Assembly (NCBI GenBank): GCA_036362985.1
Contig: JAYGXS010000004.1
Span: 24,598,161-24,662,160, forward strand
From: Ligula intestinalis
Lineage: Eukaryota; Platyhelminthes; Cestoda; Diphyllobothriidea; Diphyllobothriidae
Direction: 5' to 3'
DNA length: 64,000 nt
Made by a program: the position numbers and the translations under genes. The notes beneath the pieces are model-generated. The model made no database searches. It had not been told where the DNA came from and saw nothing but the letters and a program-made list of their open reading frames with translations. Shown in pieces: positions 1-10,619 of the stretch; position 1 is the first letter of the stretch; every line of letters starts with the position of its first letter.

Positions 1-117
1 ATTGAGGGACAAAGGCTATCGCACTTGAGTCCCCTATTTATATTCAAAAGTTGCTTAATTATTTTTAACAACAGCAAGTATGACAATTGTAATGTGAATG
101 TCAGCGGTATGTGTGAT

Positions 118-172
118 TCAAATCAAGTTTATTCAAGGAAATATGGGCAAACGTCTTTGAATTACCTAAAGA
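118..172 (-). repeat. Fragment of dispersed repeat C (retroposon 3' end)
   Basis: About 55 bases match the tail part of a repeat seen better at 21321-21437 and 50711-50832 (the run around 'gtttatt...ggaaatat'). On the minus strand the better copies carry an AATAAA-type signal close to the end, which suggests a 3' end of a retroposon. This copy is short and diverged. Bases 173-1760 hold short frames only, with no homology that I recognise. Confidence 0.4.
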
Positions 173-1760
173 GCCGACCCTAGCAGTCAATCACAAAAAA
201 TGTGCATGCCTTCGAAGGAGTTACATACATCTGGAGGGGACTGCGTAGGAGTCCGTACGCCAGCGTCCACGTGCTTTATTGAGTACCCATCCGCGGACCA
301 GGATTCAAGCAATTCTTGGCTTGTCCTGTTTCAGGCGTGAGCGAGTACTTTGACGGCTGTGAAGTGGAAATAATGACCCGTCTTAAATGTATGAGCAGCA
401 ACTTGCTGTAATTCGACGACCCACCGTACATCCAGCTTATTTTCATGCATGCGTGATCTGAAGATGTGTTTAGCCTTACCCGCGTAATAAGATACATTAA
501 TACGATACATTACCCCAGATTGCACTTTGGGATTTAGCCAGTCTTAGATTTTTATTACCATACTGCGCATGGACCCGTGAGTCGATATGCAATTCCGATA
601 CCTAGACCTGCAGTAAGAAAGACTACGTTATCTCTGATTAGCCCCACTAACTGATCAATCAGGCCAATGTGAATATATCCACTATTGGCCATGGGAATTA
701 AAGTGAATTTATTACCACTTGCCTAGACTGGATACTCCTTGTTACACCCAATCCTGTATTACACAAGGAAAGTGCTTTTATGTGCTGATCTGGGACACAA
801 ATTTAACTTATACCGAAACTAATTATAGTCTTTGTTTTTCTTATATAGTTTATACATAAATGCCAATACGTTCTTTTGGAAAAGTCTGCTGCCATTTCCT
901 TCGTTAGCTTGGTTAGGTGCTGTTTGTTGACTGCTCATATAGCGTGCTAAAATTCATTTCTGTCGTGCTTTAAGCGGTTTACACTAGCTTAAGCCATTAG
1001 ATTAGTACCGAATTCCACATAAGTTCTATAGATAGTCTGCTTGCAGCGATCGTCGAAAAAAGTGAAAGCAACAGCCTCATTTCATCAAAAGTGTCAGGTC
1101 CCAACTCAATGGCGTGCGCACACAGCCCCGACGACGCTTTCCCACGGCAAGCGGCCGATTCACTCCCACAAAATGCACGTGATGACGCCGTGCAGCTGCA
1201 GCCGGGCGCCGGTTGCTAACGTGGCAGCTGCATGATTCATATACCCAATGAAGTCCCTCCTTTCTTGAGCCCACAATCAAATTGGTCCAATTTTGAACAT
1301 ACGCGTTCGCTTGCCTTGCAGCACTAGGCTATCTTGAAGACTTCTGCCTTCTGCACAATTCTTGTTGTTTTCTTCCTTGGGGGATCACACGAGGCGTAGT
1401 AAAACGACATATATCGCAGCTTTGGCTGCCGTTACAACAGAAAAGCTCCCAGCGATGTTTGAGAGGACCAAGTAATCCCATCACTGACATCAGTCGTCAG
1501 CCTGACATAAATATTCAGCCAAGTATTAAGGCTGAACAAATAGACTTGTGACCTTTGCACCTTGGCCGTGAACTTATATTCAAGTTTGGCTCTGTGCTCC
1601 CCATTCTTGGGACTCTATTCGATGAGTATCTCTGCCTGCCTCTCCCAAGAATATAAGCATCTGCAATTTCTCGTTTATTTCGTCGCAAGTAAAATCGAAC
1701 GACAGGCAGAGGAGAACATATAACTTTCTTCTAAAAAACTTTCCAAAATTCACGAGGCTA

Positions 1761-2640
1761 ATGGAATTTTCTGTGGATATTCTGTACTCTTGTGACTTTA
1801 ATCATAAAATAGCGGACACTATAAGACTGTTACTTCGTAGTAATAATCCACCTATTTTGGTTAAACTGTCCTCACCCGTTGAATTTGATTCCATCTCCAA
1901 CCGCCAACAGCATGTTTTCAAATACCTGGAGAAAAGAATATATTTTCTCTGTCATAATCTTATTGCAGTGGAGCGAAGAATAAGGTCGAGCTCTTCTAAT
2001 AAAGCTTCAATTTCACCGCTAACGGCTCAAGATTCCGGTCGTAGTCCCATGAGTCAATTAGTCTTACTTCTAGGAAACTTACCGTTCCCCACTACTGAAA
2101 CCCTCCCCTCATCCATAAGTCCCCGACACCTCCATATGCTTCCAACTTAGCTGCTTGCCAGTTGTCTTTCCTAATTATTCTTATAGTCCCCTAAAAATTT
2201 CCATAAATCTGTCTACGTCAAGTAGATCAACAGCTTCGTTATTCGAACCGAATCCTTCAAACCTCCGATTAAATCACCTAAGATATATCGTCAAAATGAT
2301 GTTATCCATAACCAGAACTCAATCCAGAGCAAAAAGAAAAGTATTTCAGTCATAACTAATCGCATGCTGCCATCGAGACTCTAACTTAGCCTCTAAAACA
2401 AGAAAATAGCTCACGCATTTGTACTTAAGCCGGATTTCCACCACTTAATCCTTATAGTTGCTTTTCCTCTCCCAACAGACTTTATCTTCAGTTTAGTTTT
2501 CCCCACTCCCATGTATCTATCAACAAACTATTCCTGGCACTAATCCCTATGGTCTTTTGGTGTCACAAACCTATCCACTTAGGGCTTTCAGATATTCCCT
2601 TCAGCTTTCTTATGCCAATTGCCCTGATTCAGATGGTAGC
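1761..2640 (+). other. G-poor, Ser/Pro/Asn-rich region, possibly decayed LINE ORF1
   Basis: The plus strand is poor in G and gives open stretches rich in Ser, Pro, Thr and Asn (1761-2150 is open for 129 codons; 2155-2355 for 66). It lies immediately upstream of and on the same strand as a LINE endonuclease fragment, which is where ORF1 would sit. No domain can be recognised, so the ORF1 assignment rests on position and composition only. Confidence 0.25.
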
Positions 2641-2734
2641 TACCCCCCAAACTTCCAATTTAATTACCTACCAGCAAAATTTCATTTCTAAATAATTGTA
2701 ACTCTAGTTCGGCTGCTCGAACTACACTAGATAT

Positions 2735-3312
2735 CATTTTTCTTAATGCAAGAGCTACTATAAATAATATGGTTCAACTTAGAGCCATTAATATCGATGT
2801 GAAGCCTGATATAACATGCTTTATAGAATCGTGAATCTATTCATTAATTTATGTTTCCTAACTTATAATAGACGAGTATGATTTCTACCGTCAAGACTGC
2901 ACTAGAAAGCGTGTTGGTGGTTGTTTTCCTTAAATTAAAGATTATCTTAAATATTTTCATGTCGATCTAGTTGCCACAACTTTCTCCGGCAATTACTGCT
3001 TCGCATCTATTATCCTGTCACCCCGACAAAAGGCGATTCTCGGATGCATTTATAATACTCCTGACTCATCATTCGAACATGATGGAAAGCTTTGCGAATT
3101 AGTTAAGTTGATTTCGGAGTCCGCCTTCGACGCTAATATTAGCGCTGGGGATGTCAACTTTCCCGAAATTGATTGGCTTTCAAACTGTTTTCCGATCAGA
3201 TTTCGGCCCCTCATAGATACCATTAATTTTTCAGATTATTCGAAGGTGATCTGCTCCCCAATGAGATATTTTAGACCTAACATATACGAACGAGAAAGCT
3301 CCCCTTTTCATT
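2735..3312 (+). pseudogene. LINE apurinic-like endonuclease fragment (CR1/jockey type), decayed
   Basis: Translation gives the conserved order of a CR1/jockey-type endonuclease: an 'LNARATINNMVQLRAIN' start (about 2738), a 'DITCFIES' block ending in a stop codon where a Trp is usual, a 'VGGC' block near 2910, and 'GDVNFPEIDW' at about 3148-3177. The last is the metal-binding GDFN region with F replaced by V. Stops and a probable frameshift make it a pseudogene. No reverse transcriptase follows; sequence after 3312 is unassigned until a different repeat begins near 3430. Confidence 0.7.
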
Positions 3313-3429
3313 GATTATAAGTGGGACCTCTTCCAAAGTGAACATACATTAATTCACTGCCGCTTTCCACTTGTCTCTACGAAAGGCGGTAGCGCCTTTG
3401 ACCTCGCTGATATTAGCTTGATGGTAGGC

Positions 3430-3714
3430 AGATCGTTTCATATCCACCAAAATATCGTTATTTTAAAATAACAGTCAACACTGTGAAAAGTATGGCGAAC
3501 TAAGGAGGAAGCAGGGAAAGGAAATATCTACCACAAATGCGGGGCAGAATTCAGTGGACCCCCCTTTAACATAAAAACCGTAGGAGAAAAAAAACTGCTT
3601 TTATAAAAATTAAGAGTTTGGTTGACGGGATTGTTGCGATACACCGAGACAGGATTGTTGATGAAGACGTATGAGGGTTCAAAACGCTTCTCGTCGTTTG
3701 AAAAATCGTTTTAC
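3430..3714 (-). repeat. LINE 3'-UTR repeat, family A, copy 1
   Basis: Nearly co-linear with 9955-10245: both contain, on the plus strand, 'catatccaccaaaatatcg'-like sequence, 'gaactaaggag', a 'gtaggagaaaaaaa' run and a 'gagacaggattgttgatga'-like block. A third copy in the other orientation is at 5940-6275. The 9.8 kb copy ends in a hairpin and an A/T-rich tail, so this is read as LINE 3' non-coding sequence on the minus strand. It abuts the gypsy RT exactly where that frame breaks. Confidence 0.65.
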
Positions 3715-4436
3715 ACGAGGTACTTACCGGGTAAAAGGTGTCGTAACACTTGGTACATGAGACGTTGAAATGTTGCTGCGGCATTAAAAAGCCCAAAAGG
3801 AGTCGTTTGGAACTCGTATAGGCCTTGGGGAACCGTGAACGCCGTCTTATGCCGATGTTCTGGGTGGACTTCGACTTGCCAGTACCCTGACTCGAGGTCG
3901 AGAGTAGAGAACCATGCTGCCCCGCCTAACGTGTCCAGCGTGTCGTCGAGACGTGGAAAGGGGAACGAATCGCGGACAGTGACTGCGTTCACGCGGCGGT
4001 AGTCAATGCAGAGTCGAAGGGATCCATCTTTCTTAGAGACCAGTGTGATCGGTGACGCCCATGGTGAAGAAGATGGTTGGATAACGTGTGCTTTGAGGAG
4101 TTCACCCAGGATTTTAGCCACTTCAGCCCGGTGCTTGTGCGGGATACGTCTAGGTGGTTGCCAAACTGGTTTGGCGTCTCCGGTATCGATAGTGTGTTGC
4201 ACCAGTCGGGTCCAACCGAACGTCGTGGGAGACCAGGTAAAGAGCCCGGGAACTGAGCCAAGTATGCCCTTTAATTGTGCATGAGCCACAGAACCTACTG
4301 TTGCTAACGGAGGGAGGACGTCATCTAGGTTAGTGGGTTCGAAGGCGACGACCGCCATGACCGAATCATACATCAGGTTGAGATCGAAGACTGGAACCGG
4401 CCGTGGGCTCTTAGTAACCTTGGGACCAAGGGTCAC
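3713..4436 (-). pseudogene. pol: Ty3/gypsy reverse transcriptase, truncated
   Basis: The frame carries the ordered motifs of a Ty3/gypsy RT: 'QPPRRIPHKHRAEV', 'PSSSPWASPI', 'VSKKDGSLRLCIDYRRVN', 'FSTLDLESGYWQVEV' (holding the first catalytic Asp) and 'TTPFGLFNAAATFQRL'. It ends after 'LLPGKYLV', directly before the position of the second catalytic motif (YLDD-like), because family A repeat sequence takes over at about 3713. RNase H and integrase are absent. It reads in the same frame as the protease, from which one in-frame TGA at 4440-4442 separates it. No function is expected. Confidence 0.9.
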
Positions 4437-4439
4437 GCG

Positions 4440-4790
4440 TCATTCACGAACGTGGATGACACACTCATGGTCAGAAAGGAAATCGAATCCAAGAACGAGA
4501 GACCAAGGACTATCCGGAGCAATCAAGAACGTGTGCGTCACGGGGGCATTCTCGAAAGTAAAGTTTAGGGTAATCGTGCCGGAAATAGGGATGGCGGTGC
4601 CGTTAGCGGCTCGTAGGCTTCGTGACTCGGATAATGGGTTTACTGACCGTAGCATGTGTTGAGGTAAACATCTCATCGTGGCGAGAGAGACGTTAGCTCC
4701 GGTATCCACTAGGGCTTGGGTGGTTATGCCTGCTAACGTAACGGGTACGAGAAACGCGGGAAAGTGGGCTACGTTATGCGCAAAAAGAGA
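4440..4790 (-). pseudogene. pro: Ty3/gypsy aspartic protease
   Basis: Retroviral-type aspartic protease: 'LVDTGANVSL' supplies the DTGA active-site triad (about 4690-4715), followed 70 residues on by the 'LVLGFDFL' block that matches the family's ILG motif. It continues in frame with gag-like sequence upstream and with RT downstream, interrupted only by the TGA at 4440-4442. The enzyme would normally cleave the Gag-Pol polyprotein. Confidence 0.85.
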
Positions 4791-5545
4791 ATCAGACGGA
4801 GGCGACTTACGGGGCGGGTTGTGTGCGCATTGCTGTGCCCGGGGACCGAAGGCCGAACAGTACTGACACTGCGGGTTGTGATTTGGGAACCGGACGGGTA
4901 GGGATTTCCTGACAGTCGTTTGACCTGGGTTCGAAAATGATACCCAGGGAGTCGACGAGACTGGACCGGGATGGGGCTGGATAGGGGCTGCAACGGTAAC
5001 CTTGCGTTTGTCTTCTTCGCTGCGGAACTCTGCGAACTGGTTGCAGATCTTGAGTGCTGCGGTCAGGTTGGGGGGTGACTGATAACCAAATGTTCAGTGA
5101 CCACCCGGTCCTGCAGACCAGCGATAAACTGATCCAACACAATTTGATTCTGTGATATAGGGGGGTGCTATCGGGTAAGCGAGGCGGCCCAGTCGTTGAA
5201 CTTCTTTCGCGAACTCCATAGCTGACTGTTGGGGTGTCTGCTCGAGTTGGTAGAATTGGGCACCGGCGGTGGATTCGGAAAAAGGTTTGCCAAATAAGCC
5301 TAATAATTGGTCATGGGCAAGGGGAAATGGAGTATCAATAGTGACACCCGCTTCTAGAGCGGAGTCTAATGTCTCGGGGCAAAGAAAGTTAAGCAGATAG
5401 CGGGTATGGTCCGACGGAGGGAGGTCTGCTAAAAAAAATGAGAGTTTGACCAGCCACTTACGAATGTCCTGGCCAGACTGATATGGGGTGGGGACTAGAA
5501 GGGGTCGGGACGACGATAACAGGGTAAGAACTCATGGTTGTGCGG
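4791..5545 (-). pseudogene. gag: Ty3/gypsy Gag with zinc-knuckle-like motif, decayed
   Basis: Upstream of the protease the minus strand reads as a Gag: 'DIRKWLVKLSFFLADLPPSD', 'HTRYLLNFLCPETLDSALEA', 'QLEQTPQQSAMEFAKEVQRL', then 'KICNQFAEFRSEEDKRKV' and a cysteine motif 'CQYCSAFGPRAQQC' (about 4845-4890). In a CCHC knuckle of this spacing a His is expected where Pro is seen, so the zinc site looks broken. There is at least one stop (about 5096) and a frame change near an ATG-led segment at about 5530. No LTR or primer site was found at the 5' side. Confidence 0.75.
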
Positions 5546-5939
5546 GGGTTAAACAGGCGGATTTGGGAGGGATCCGGCACCGTCTGCCACCACCGTCTGC
5601 CACCTGGTTACTTCACTTCGTAATGAACAGCAATCAGTCATCGTGATTTACTTTGACCTTAGTCGTTACTGTCTGTTTCCTTTCGAAACACGCAAGTTGT
5701 AGATTTTGAAAAGGGTCCTCCTGGCATTTGAAGCTGTTCCCAGGATACTAAAATGGTTTCTAAATATGTTAGCATTTCCCTCTGCAGAGTCAAGCATCAC
5801 TTCCAAGGGCTGCGAATTCTTCTCCGTTTTTGCAACCTTCGCTGTGGTCTTCGAGATTGGCTCTGGAATCTGGTGGGTCGCAACTCGATGATGTTGCCTT
5901 AACTTCTACTGCCTTCTCCTGTTGTCCCGGATGACCCCT

Positions 5940-6228
5940 TCTTAACTCAACGATATATTATTTTTTTTCCATGACCATAAACGTCCCGAACCCTCAGCAT
6001 CAGGTCCCAAACTAACCACATCAAACCCTTTTACCTATTAAGGCAGTTTTTTCTCCTAAAGTTTTTTTGAACTCGGTGGCCCGCTGAACTCATCCACCGA
6101 TCTAGGAGTTTTTTTTTACTGCCGATGACAATTATTTTATAAGAGTTCACTGCTTATCATCATTATTTTTATTTTCACGATAGCACTAAGTTTGTAACGA
6201 CAGGGCCCCTTGGGCCTTAAATATACAA

Positions 6229-6275
<47 letters not shown>
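5940..6275 (+). repeat. LINE 3'-UTR repeat, family A, copy 2, with TTA tail
   Basis: Plus-strand copy of family A: the 'ttttttctcctaaagttttttt' region and 'gctgaactcatccacc' block match the reverse complement of 10050-10130. It runs through 'tagcactaagtttg' and a near-palindromic 'agggccccttgggcct' (6202-6217) into an A/T-rich stretch and a (TTA)n tail (6229-6275). The tail end is the expected LINE 3' terminus. A solo-LTR-like sequence starts directly after the tail. Confidence 0.65.
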
Positions 6276-6276
<1 letters not shown>

Positions 6277-6721
6277 GTAACGGCCGAGTCGAATGCGTCC
6301 AATCGGTGGGGACCAGAAGTTATCGGTACTCTCATCCTTGGTTCGACAAATAGCGTCTCGTCGAATACACTACCGAGAGGTCCATCGATCTCATCCAACG
6401 CTGATGCGAGCGAGTTAGAGGTAGAACTCATAACGTAATAAAAGGGGGAGACGAGGATATATAAAGGTATATTGTACTGATACAAGGAAGGTTATCGGTA
6501 ATGGGAACGGTAGTGGAAACGGGAACGGTAAATGAGATACGGTAAACGGTAAGCGAGAGGGTCGGAAGGGATCTAGGGTCGGACTTATCGGAACTTCAGG
6601 TCTTCACGTGTGTGTCCTCCTGGTCCAATCAGATCACTGTTCCAGGGAAAAAGGGACCGGTCACAGTAAAACGATGATTAAAACAAGGAAACAGGGTTCG
6701 GTTCAGGTTTGGTCCGTTACA
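6276..6721 (+). mobile_element. Candidate solo LTR
   Basis: The 446-bp segment starts TGTAACGG and ends CCGTTACA, i.e. TG...CA ends inside an 8-bp inverted terminal repeat, as in retroviral-type LTRs. It holds a good TATA box ('gatatataaagg', about 6451-6462) and an 'aataaaa' signal near 6434, in that strand order. Flanks (attat / gtcct) do not form a target-site duplication. The gypsy fragment at 3713-5545 is on the other strand, so it is not obviously its parent. Confidence 0.5.
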
Positions 6722-6869
6722 GTCCTCAGCTGATTATTTTCACCTTCAAACTGACCGTGGCTAAGTATATCTCAGTTAAAGGACATGACAGTTTTTCCAG
6801 ACCCCAAGTATTCTTACTATAAAACCGTAACACGTACAATGTATAGTTATTTTATTTCATGTTTTTCTA

Positions 6870-7062
6870 GTATTGTACCTTAGAAGTCAGGTTTTTTCAC
6901 TTAAAACAATCTCCTTATTTCGCACACTATTGACCTAGCAAAAGACCAAAACAAATACAATAGTCACTGCAAAAGAAGGGGTTTGGGTTAGGTTTTTTCC
7001 TGCCTTCCGGGGTTGTTGACGGTGCCAAAGATGTGCTTTACAAATAAACCGTATTATTATTA
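6870..7062 (+). repeat. LINE 3' tail, family B, copy 1
   Basis: Matches 11175-11400 over its length: 'tcaggttttttcactt', 'ctccttat.tcgc', a 'ttaggttttttcc' run and 'gccaa.gatgtgctttac', ending 'aataaa' plus a short TTA microsatellite. The 11 kb copy follows a LINE reading-frame C-terminus, which identifies both as LINE 3' ends. Confidence 0.65.
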
Positions 7063-7149
7063 TTTGGGTATCCTTCTGTTGTTGACACAACCACTTACGA
7101 CAATTAGAGTTCACTAGGATTCCGTTCGTGATCCTTCCTCTTCCATAGA

Positions 7150-7395
7150 ATATTGATGACTGCATATGCGGATTAGACTGCGAAATCGTAAACCTTGGAA
7201 GGTCATTCGCAACGAAGATGGTGAATTCAATCTACAGGCAAATTTAAATCGACTCGAGCAATGATTAAGCCACTGGCCCTTTTCGTTCAATGTGAACAAC
7301 TGCAAAATTATGCGCTTCGGCAGAAACAGCAGTGTGCACCGGAGGACGTTCTACATAAATCACATTCCATTGCCTGAGGTAGAGGCTCCAAAATT
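7150..7395 (+). pseudogene. LINE reverse transcriptase fragment (palm/thumb)
   Basis: Plus-strand frames give 'IRNEDGEFNLQANLNRLEQ', 'HWPFSFNVNNCKIMRFGRNS' and 'NHIPLPEVEAPKF', the segment that follows the ADD catalytic motif in CR1/jockey-like RTs. The catalytic region itself reads 'YAD' and then a stop (about 7163-7173) with a frame change. It is cut at about 7395, where an opposite-strand LINE fragment starts. Confidence 0.65.
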
Positions 7396-7745
7396 CTGCT
7401 ACTGACACTATGTCCATTATACCTGCCACAGTTTCTCAGCAAATTAGTATCGAGTTTGCGTTTAAAAGTGCCAAAAGTATCAGAGGGGACCACCCCATCA
7501 GGGCGTCCGTTCCACAGCCCGATAACCTTCTGTGAGAAGGCCTTCCATCGAACGTCCATATGGGCCGGCTTCCTCTGTAGTTTAAAAGGTGACACCGCAG
7601 ATTATCCATCCGAGCCAATTCGAAGAATTCATCAAATTATAGGGTGCACTCACGGCCTCTGACTATTCAGTAGTTTGGGTGAGACCTCCGCGGAATCGCT
7701 TGCAATTAAGAGGAAATAAATCAAGTTTACGTTGCGAAAATCCCC
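7396..7745 (-). pseudogene. LINE reverse transcriptase C-terminus
   Basis: Minus-strand frames give 'LQRKPAHMDVRWKAFSQKV', 'IGLWNGRPDGVVPSDTFGTF' and 'KRKLDTNLLRNCG', the typical C-terminal tail of CR1/jockey LINE polyproteins (WN-x-LP-x-x-VV-x-S...F). A preceding block in another frame ('LIYFLLIASDSAEV') matches the usual 'LFPLDYRQ' area, so there is a frameshift. The same segment of a related element is at 26560-26765 and 27310-27420. Confidence 0.7.
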
Positions 7746-7749
7746 ACTC

Positions 7750-7855
7750 GATAATTCAGAAATACAGTTGGCGAGCATACGTATACTTTCGATCAATTCT
7801 CTTCGGACCATTACATTTATATGGAAGGGGAAGGTGCAGGGTAACAAGCAATCAA
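7750..7855. repeat. Dispersed repeat D, copy 1
   Basis: About 90 bases ('attcagaa..cagttggcgagcatacgta..ctttcgatcaattctc') recur at 13390-13445, 33400-33485 and 50425-50515. The nature of the repeat is unknown; in two copies it lies beside LINE RT fragments. This copy is identical to the 13.4 kb copy over 'ttgcgaaaatcc.cattcgataattcagaa'. Confidence 0.6.
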
Positions 7856-7959
7856 TTAATTATCGTTCTAATCAACTTAGTCTTGGGAATGGGGGCTTGG
7901 AGTTTGGGTTGATAAAAAGTGAGTAGTGACAGGGTAATTAGGAGAAGGAGAGGGAAAGG

Positions 7960-9815
7960 AACGCGTGGAAAATGCTGGTAGTTCTGCGCCCGTTGGCCAT
8001 GCTAAGCTTGGGGCCTGAAGAAGGTACATCTGTGCGCACAACACTGGCTTCATCAGGCGAATGGCCATGGCCTCTGTTGTTGCCAGCTACCATTGACCCA
8101 GGGACTTCGGGTAATCTGGTGAGACCATGTAAATCACCTTAAAGGATTCGTTCGGGTCAACATGGTGTCCAGAGTTCACCATATGAACAAGAATGGAACT
8201 GTTGATGTTCCTGATTTCGCCTTTGTTAAGCCATGCTGGCAGATGCTCCCGTATCCTCTTGGATAAGCGCCGGCTCGTTCGACCTAATTAACCTGCTCCA
8301 CAGGAACAAGTTAATGAGTAAATGCACATGGAAGTGGTCTGGGCTGGCAGCTTATCCTTACCTTCGCCGTGAAGAACCAGGTTTGTTGAGAATAACACCC
8401 GAACTTTCGCCTCTGGGAAGGTTCATGATACGGCTTGGTTAAGGCGTCGGCTTAACAGTTCACTTGCTGCGTCCCCTTGAAAGGAGTCTTCTTTTCCACG
8501 GTGGGTTTGAAGGGTTTGCGTTCTATCTCAATCATGTTCTTCTGAATAAACTTGTCAAGGTACTCATTCTCTCGAAGCAGGTCCTGGATCTTCGTGAGGT
8601 CTCGTTCGATATTATCGTTCGAGCAGATTTTTCTAGCCCTTCGCGTTAAGCAGCGGACTAGATTACACTTCTGCTGGATTGGTACGAAGCTGTGAAAGTT
8701 TGTTTACTGCGCGGACCATGTTTTCTTTCTGTAAACGCTCCTTTGGAGGCTACCATCAGGTTGTCTGCTAAGGAAAACGTCCAAGAACGGAAGCGAACCT
8801 GCCATTTCCATCTCCAATGTGAACTTTATAAAGGGGTGTGCTTGGTTGACAGTATTTGGAAGCGAGCCTTTATTAGTGCCTGCTGGGGCGATAGCAATGA
8901 TATCACCGACATAGCAACCGTAGTGTTTAAATTCATGAATCTGGTCGCTAAGTTAAAATTTCTACAGCTTGCCCATGAAGATATTTGCTAGGAGAGGCCT
9001 AAGGGGGGAGCCCATGGCGACGCCGTCTATCTGTCGATATAGTTGGTTATCAAAAAGGAACTGCACACTTAATGTGCATTTTGGTAGAAGTTCCTTCAGG
9101 GCTTCTGTTGAAATTCCTACTTTTGTCTGATTTGCTAATAGGAAGTCGCAGATGTAATCTACTGTTTCCACGACCGGGACGTTCGTAAATAGCGACCAGA
9201 CGTCTAAGGAGAGCATCATCATGCCATTTAGGTTTATGTCACTGATGTCATCAATAAATGTGAACGTGTCTTGATAGCTCCGTCGTGCTAGTTGCTGCTG
9301 CAGCTGTTTGAGTTTATCCGCTAACCACTTGGCTATCGTATGGTAGGGCGAGCTATGCATGTCCAAAATCGGACGAACTGGCAGGCCATCCTTGTAAATT
9401 TTTGGGAGGCTATACAAGCGAGGGCTATGCGTACCTACTGGCCAGAGACGTTCGAAGTCACGGTCGCTTATGAAACCTGCCATTTGGAGTCTTCTTTGGC
9501 AGTCAGTCAAGTGTGCCTCTACTTCATCCGTGCGATCCCTTGTCTACTTTCTTAAACTTCGTCCGGTCTGACAAGATAGTATGCATTTTTCGAAGGTAAT
9601 CCGACCTGTTCATTATGACGACACCTGCTCCTTTATCAGGTTTAGTAATCAGGATGTCTTTATTTTCTCGTAACTGCTTTAACTTCTTCATGTGTGCTTT
9701 TGACAGCACTCCTCGACTGATTTGTCTCTGATTCAAGAACTGGTACCTACAATTTACCAGTGTCGATTTTAAATGCTGGATGCTTTCAGTTGAGATAGGT
9801 ACAGCTCGAAAGTTT
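7960..9815 (-). pseudogene. Penelope-like element polyprotein (RT + GIY-YIG), decayed
   Basis: The minus strand encodes, in order: 'ITKPDKGAGVVIM' (about 9620-9660), 'LYSLPKIYKDGLPVRPI' (9365-9415), 'LSLDVWSLFTNVPVVE' (9165-9215), 'IDGVAMGSPLRPLLANIFM' (8970-9030) and a catalytic motif reading Y-V-G-D (8902-8913) instead of Y-V-D-D. Further on, 'SLTCSCGAG', a stop (about 8288) and 'LGRTSRRLSKRIREHLP' mark the GIY-YIG nuclease, with the stop on the second Tyr position; then 'HMVNSGHHVDPNESFKVIY' and 'AIRLMKPVLCAQ' complete its C-terminus. Several stops and frameshifts are present. These elements are known to pair a telomerase-like RT with a GIY-YIG nuclease; this copy is dead. Confidence 0.85.
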
Positions 9816-9821
9816 GGTTAA

Positions 9822-10250
9822 TAAATAAATAAATTTTATATTTTAGGCCCGGAGGGCCTCGACATTTCAAACTTAGTGCTGTGGAAAAATAAATACAAAG
9901 TTGATAAATGCTGCTCTCCATGAACCAACCACATAGACAGCGGGAGCGTTTAGTAGTGTTGGTAGATTAATTCATATTCACCAACATATCGTCGTTTTAA
10001 AATAGTAGTCAACGCATGGTGAACTAAGGAGAAAGCAGTGAAAAAAACTCCTACCATTTAAGCTGGGGCGGAGTTCAGCCAACCCCCGCTTAAAAAAACA
10101 AAACGTAGGAGAAAAAAACCGCTTCAACAAAATTAAAGCGGTTGATTGAGAGGATTGATTGTAGTGCGAATGAGACAGGACTGTTGATGAGAACGAATGA
10201 GGGTTGGAAACACTTCTTGTAATCGGAGAAATCATATAACAGCAGAGGCT
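9822..10250 (-). repeat. LINE 3' end, family A, copy 3, with terminal hairpin
   Basis: Best copy of family A. On the minus strand it runs from a T-rich 'ttttttctcctacg' region to 'cagcactaagtttgaaatg', a perfect 6-bp hairpin (9845-9859, AGGCCC-GGA-GGGCCT) and a 'taaatata.aatttatttattt' tail. The tail abuts the 5' end of the PLE remnant at about 9820. Copies are at 3430-3714 and 5940-6275. Confidence 0.7.
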
Positions 10251-10619
10251 GTCGTTCACCATTGTTACACCGCCCGACTGGCTTCATGATCAACCATCAG
10301 GGAGGTGAGACCGGAGGAGGCCATCGCGGACAACAGGGTCGACAAGAGAGTGAACGGCAGGGGTCACCTGATACCAGGAGGACCTTTTTCAAAGTTTAAA
10401 AGTTGTGTGTTTGGGAAGGAGACGGATAACAAGGACTTTATATCTTCCGAAGTTAAGTGTTTGCGTAATTTGACTTAAAAACTGCTAAGTTAGACAACAG
10501 CCTAATTTCGAGGGGAATATTATTCCAGAAGAAGGCATATTTGGAGGCAAACAAGTGAGAATGGTTCGAAGAAGAGCTTAAGGGAGGTGCAATAATCCTG
10601 GAGGAATTACGAGTTTTAC

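Noticed and set aside
1041..1280. Overlapping frames of 64-67 codons on both strands
   Set aside because: GC-rich patch without motifs, splice sites or repeat partner.
4006..4866. Plus-strand frames across the gypsy region
   Set aside because: Antisense shadows of RT and protease; no motifs of their own.
6186..6485. 99-codon frame with a poly-Ile run
   Set aside because: Caused by the TTA tail of a LINE and the adjoining LTR-like sequence.
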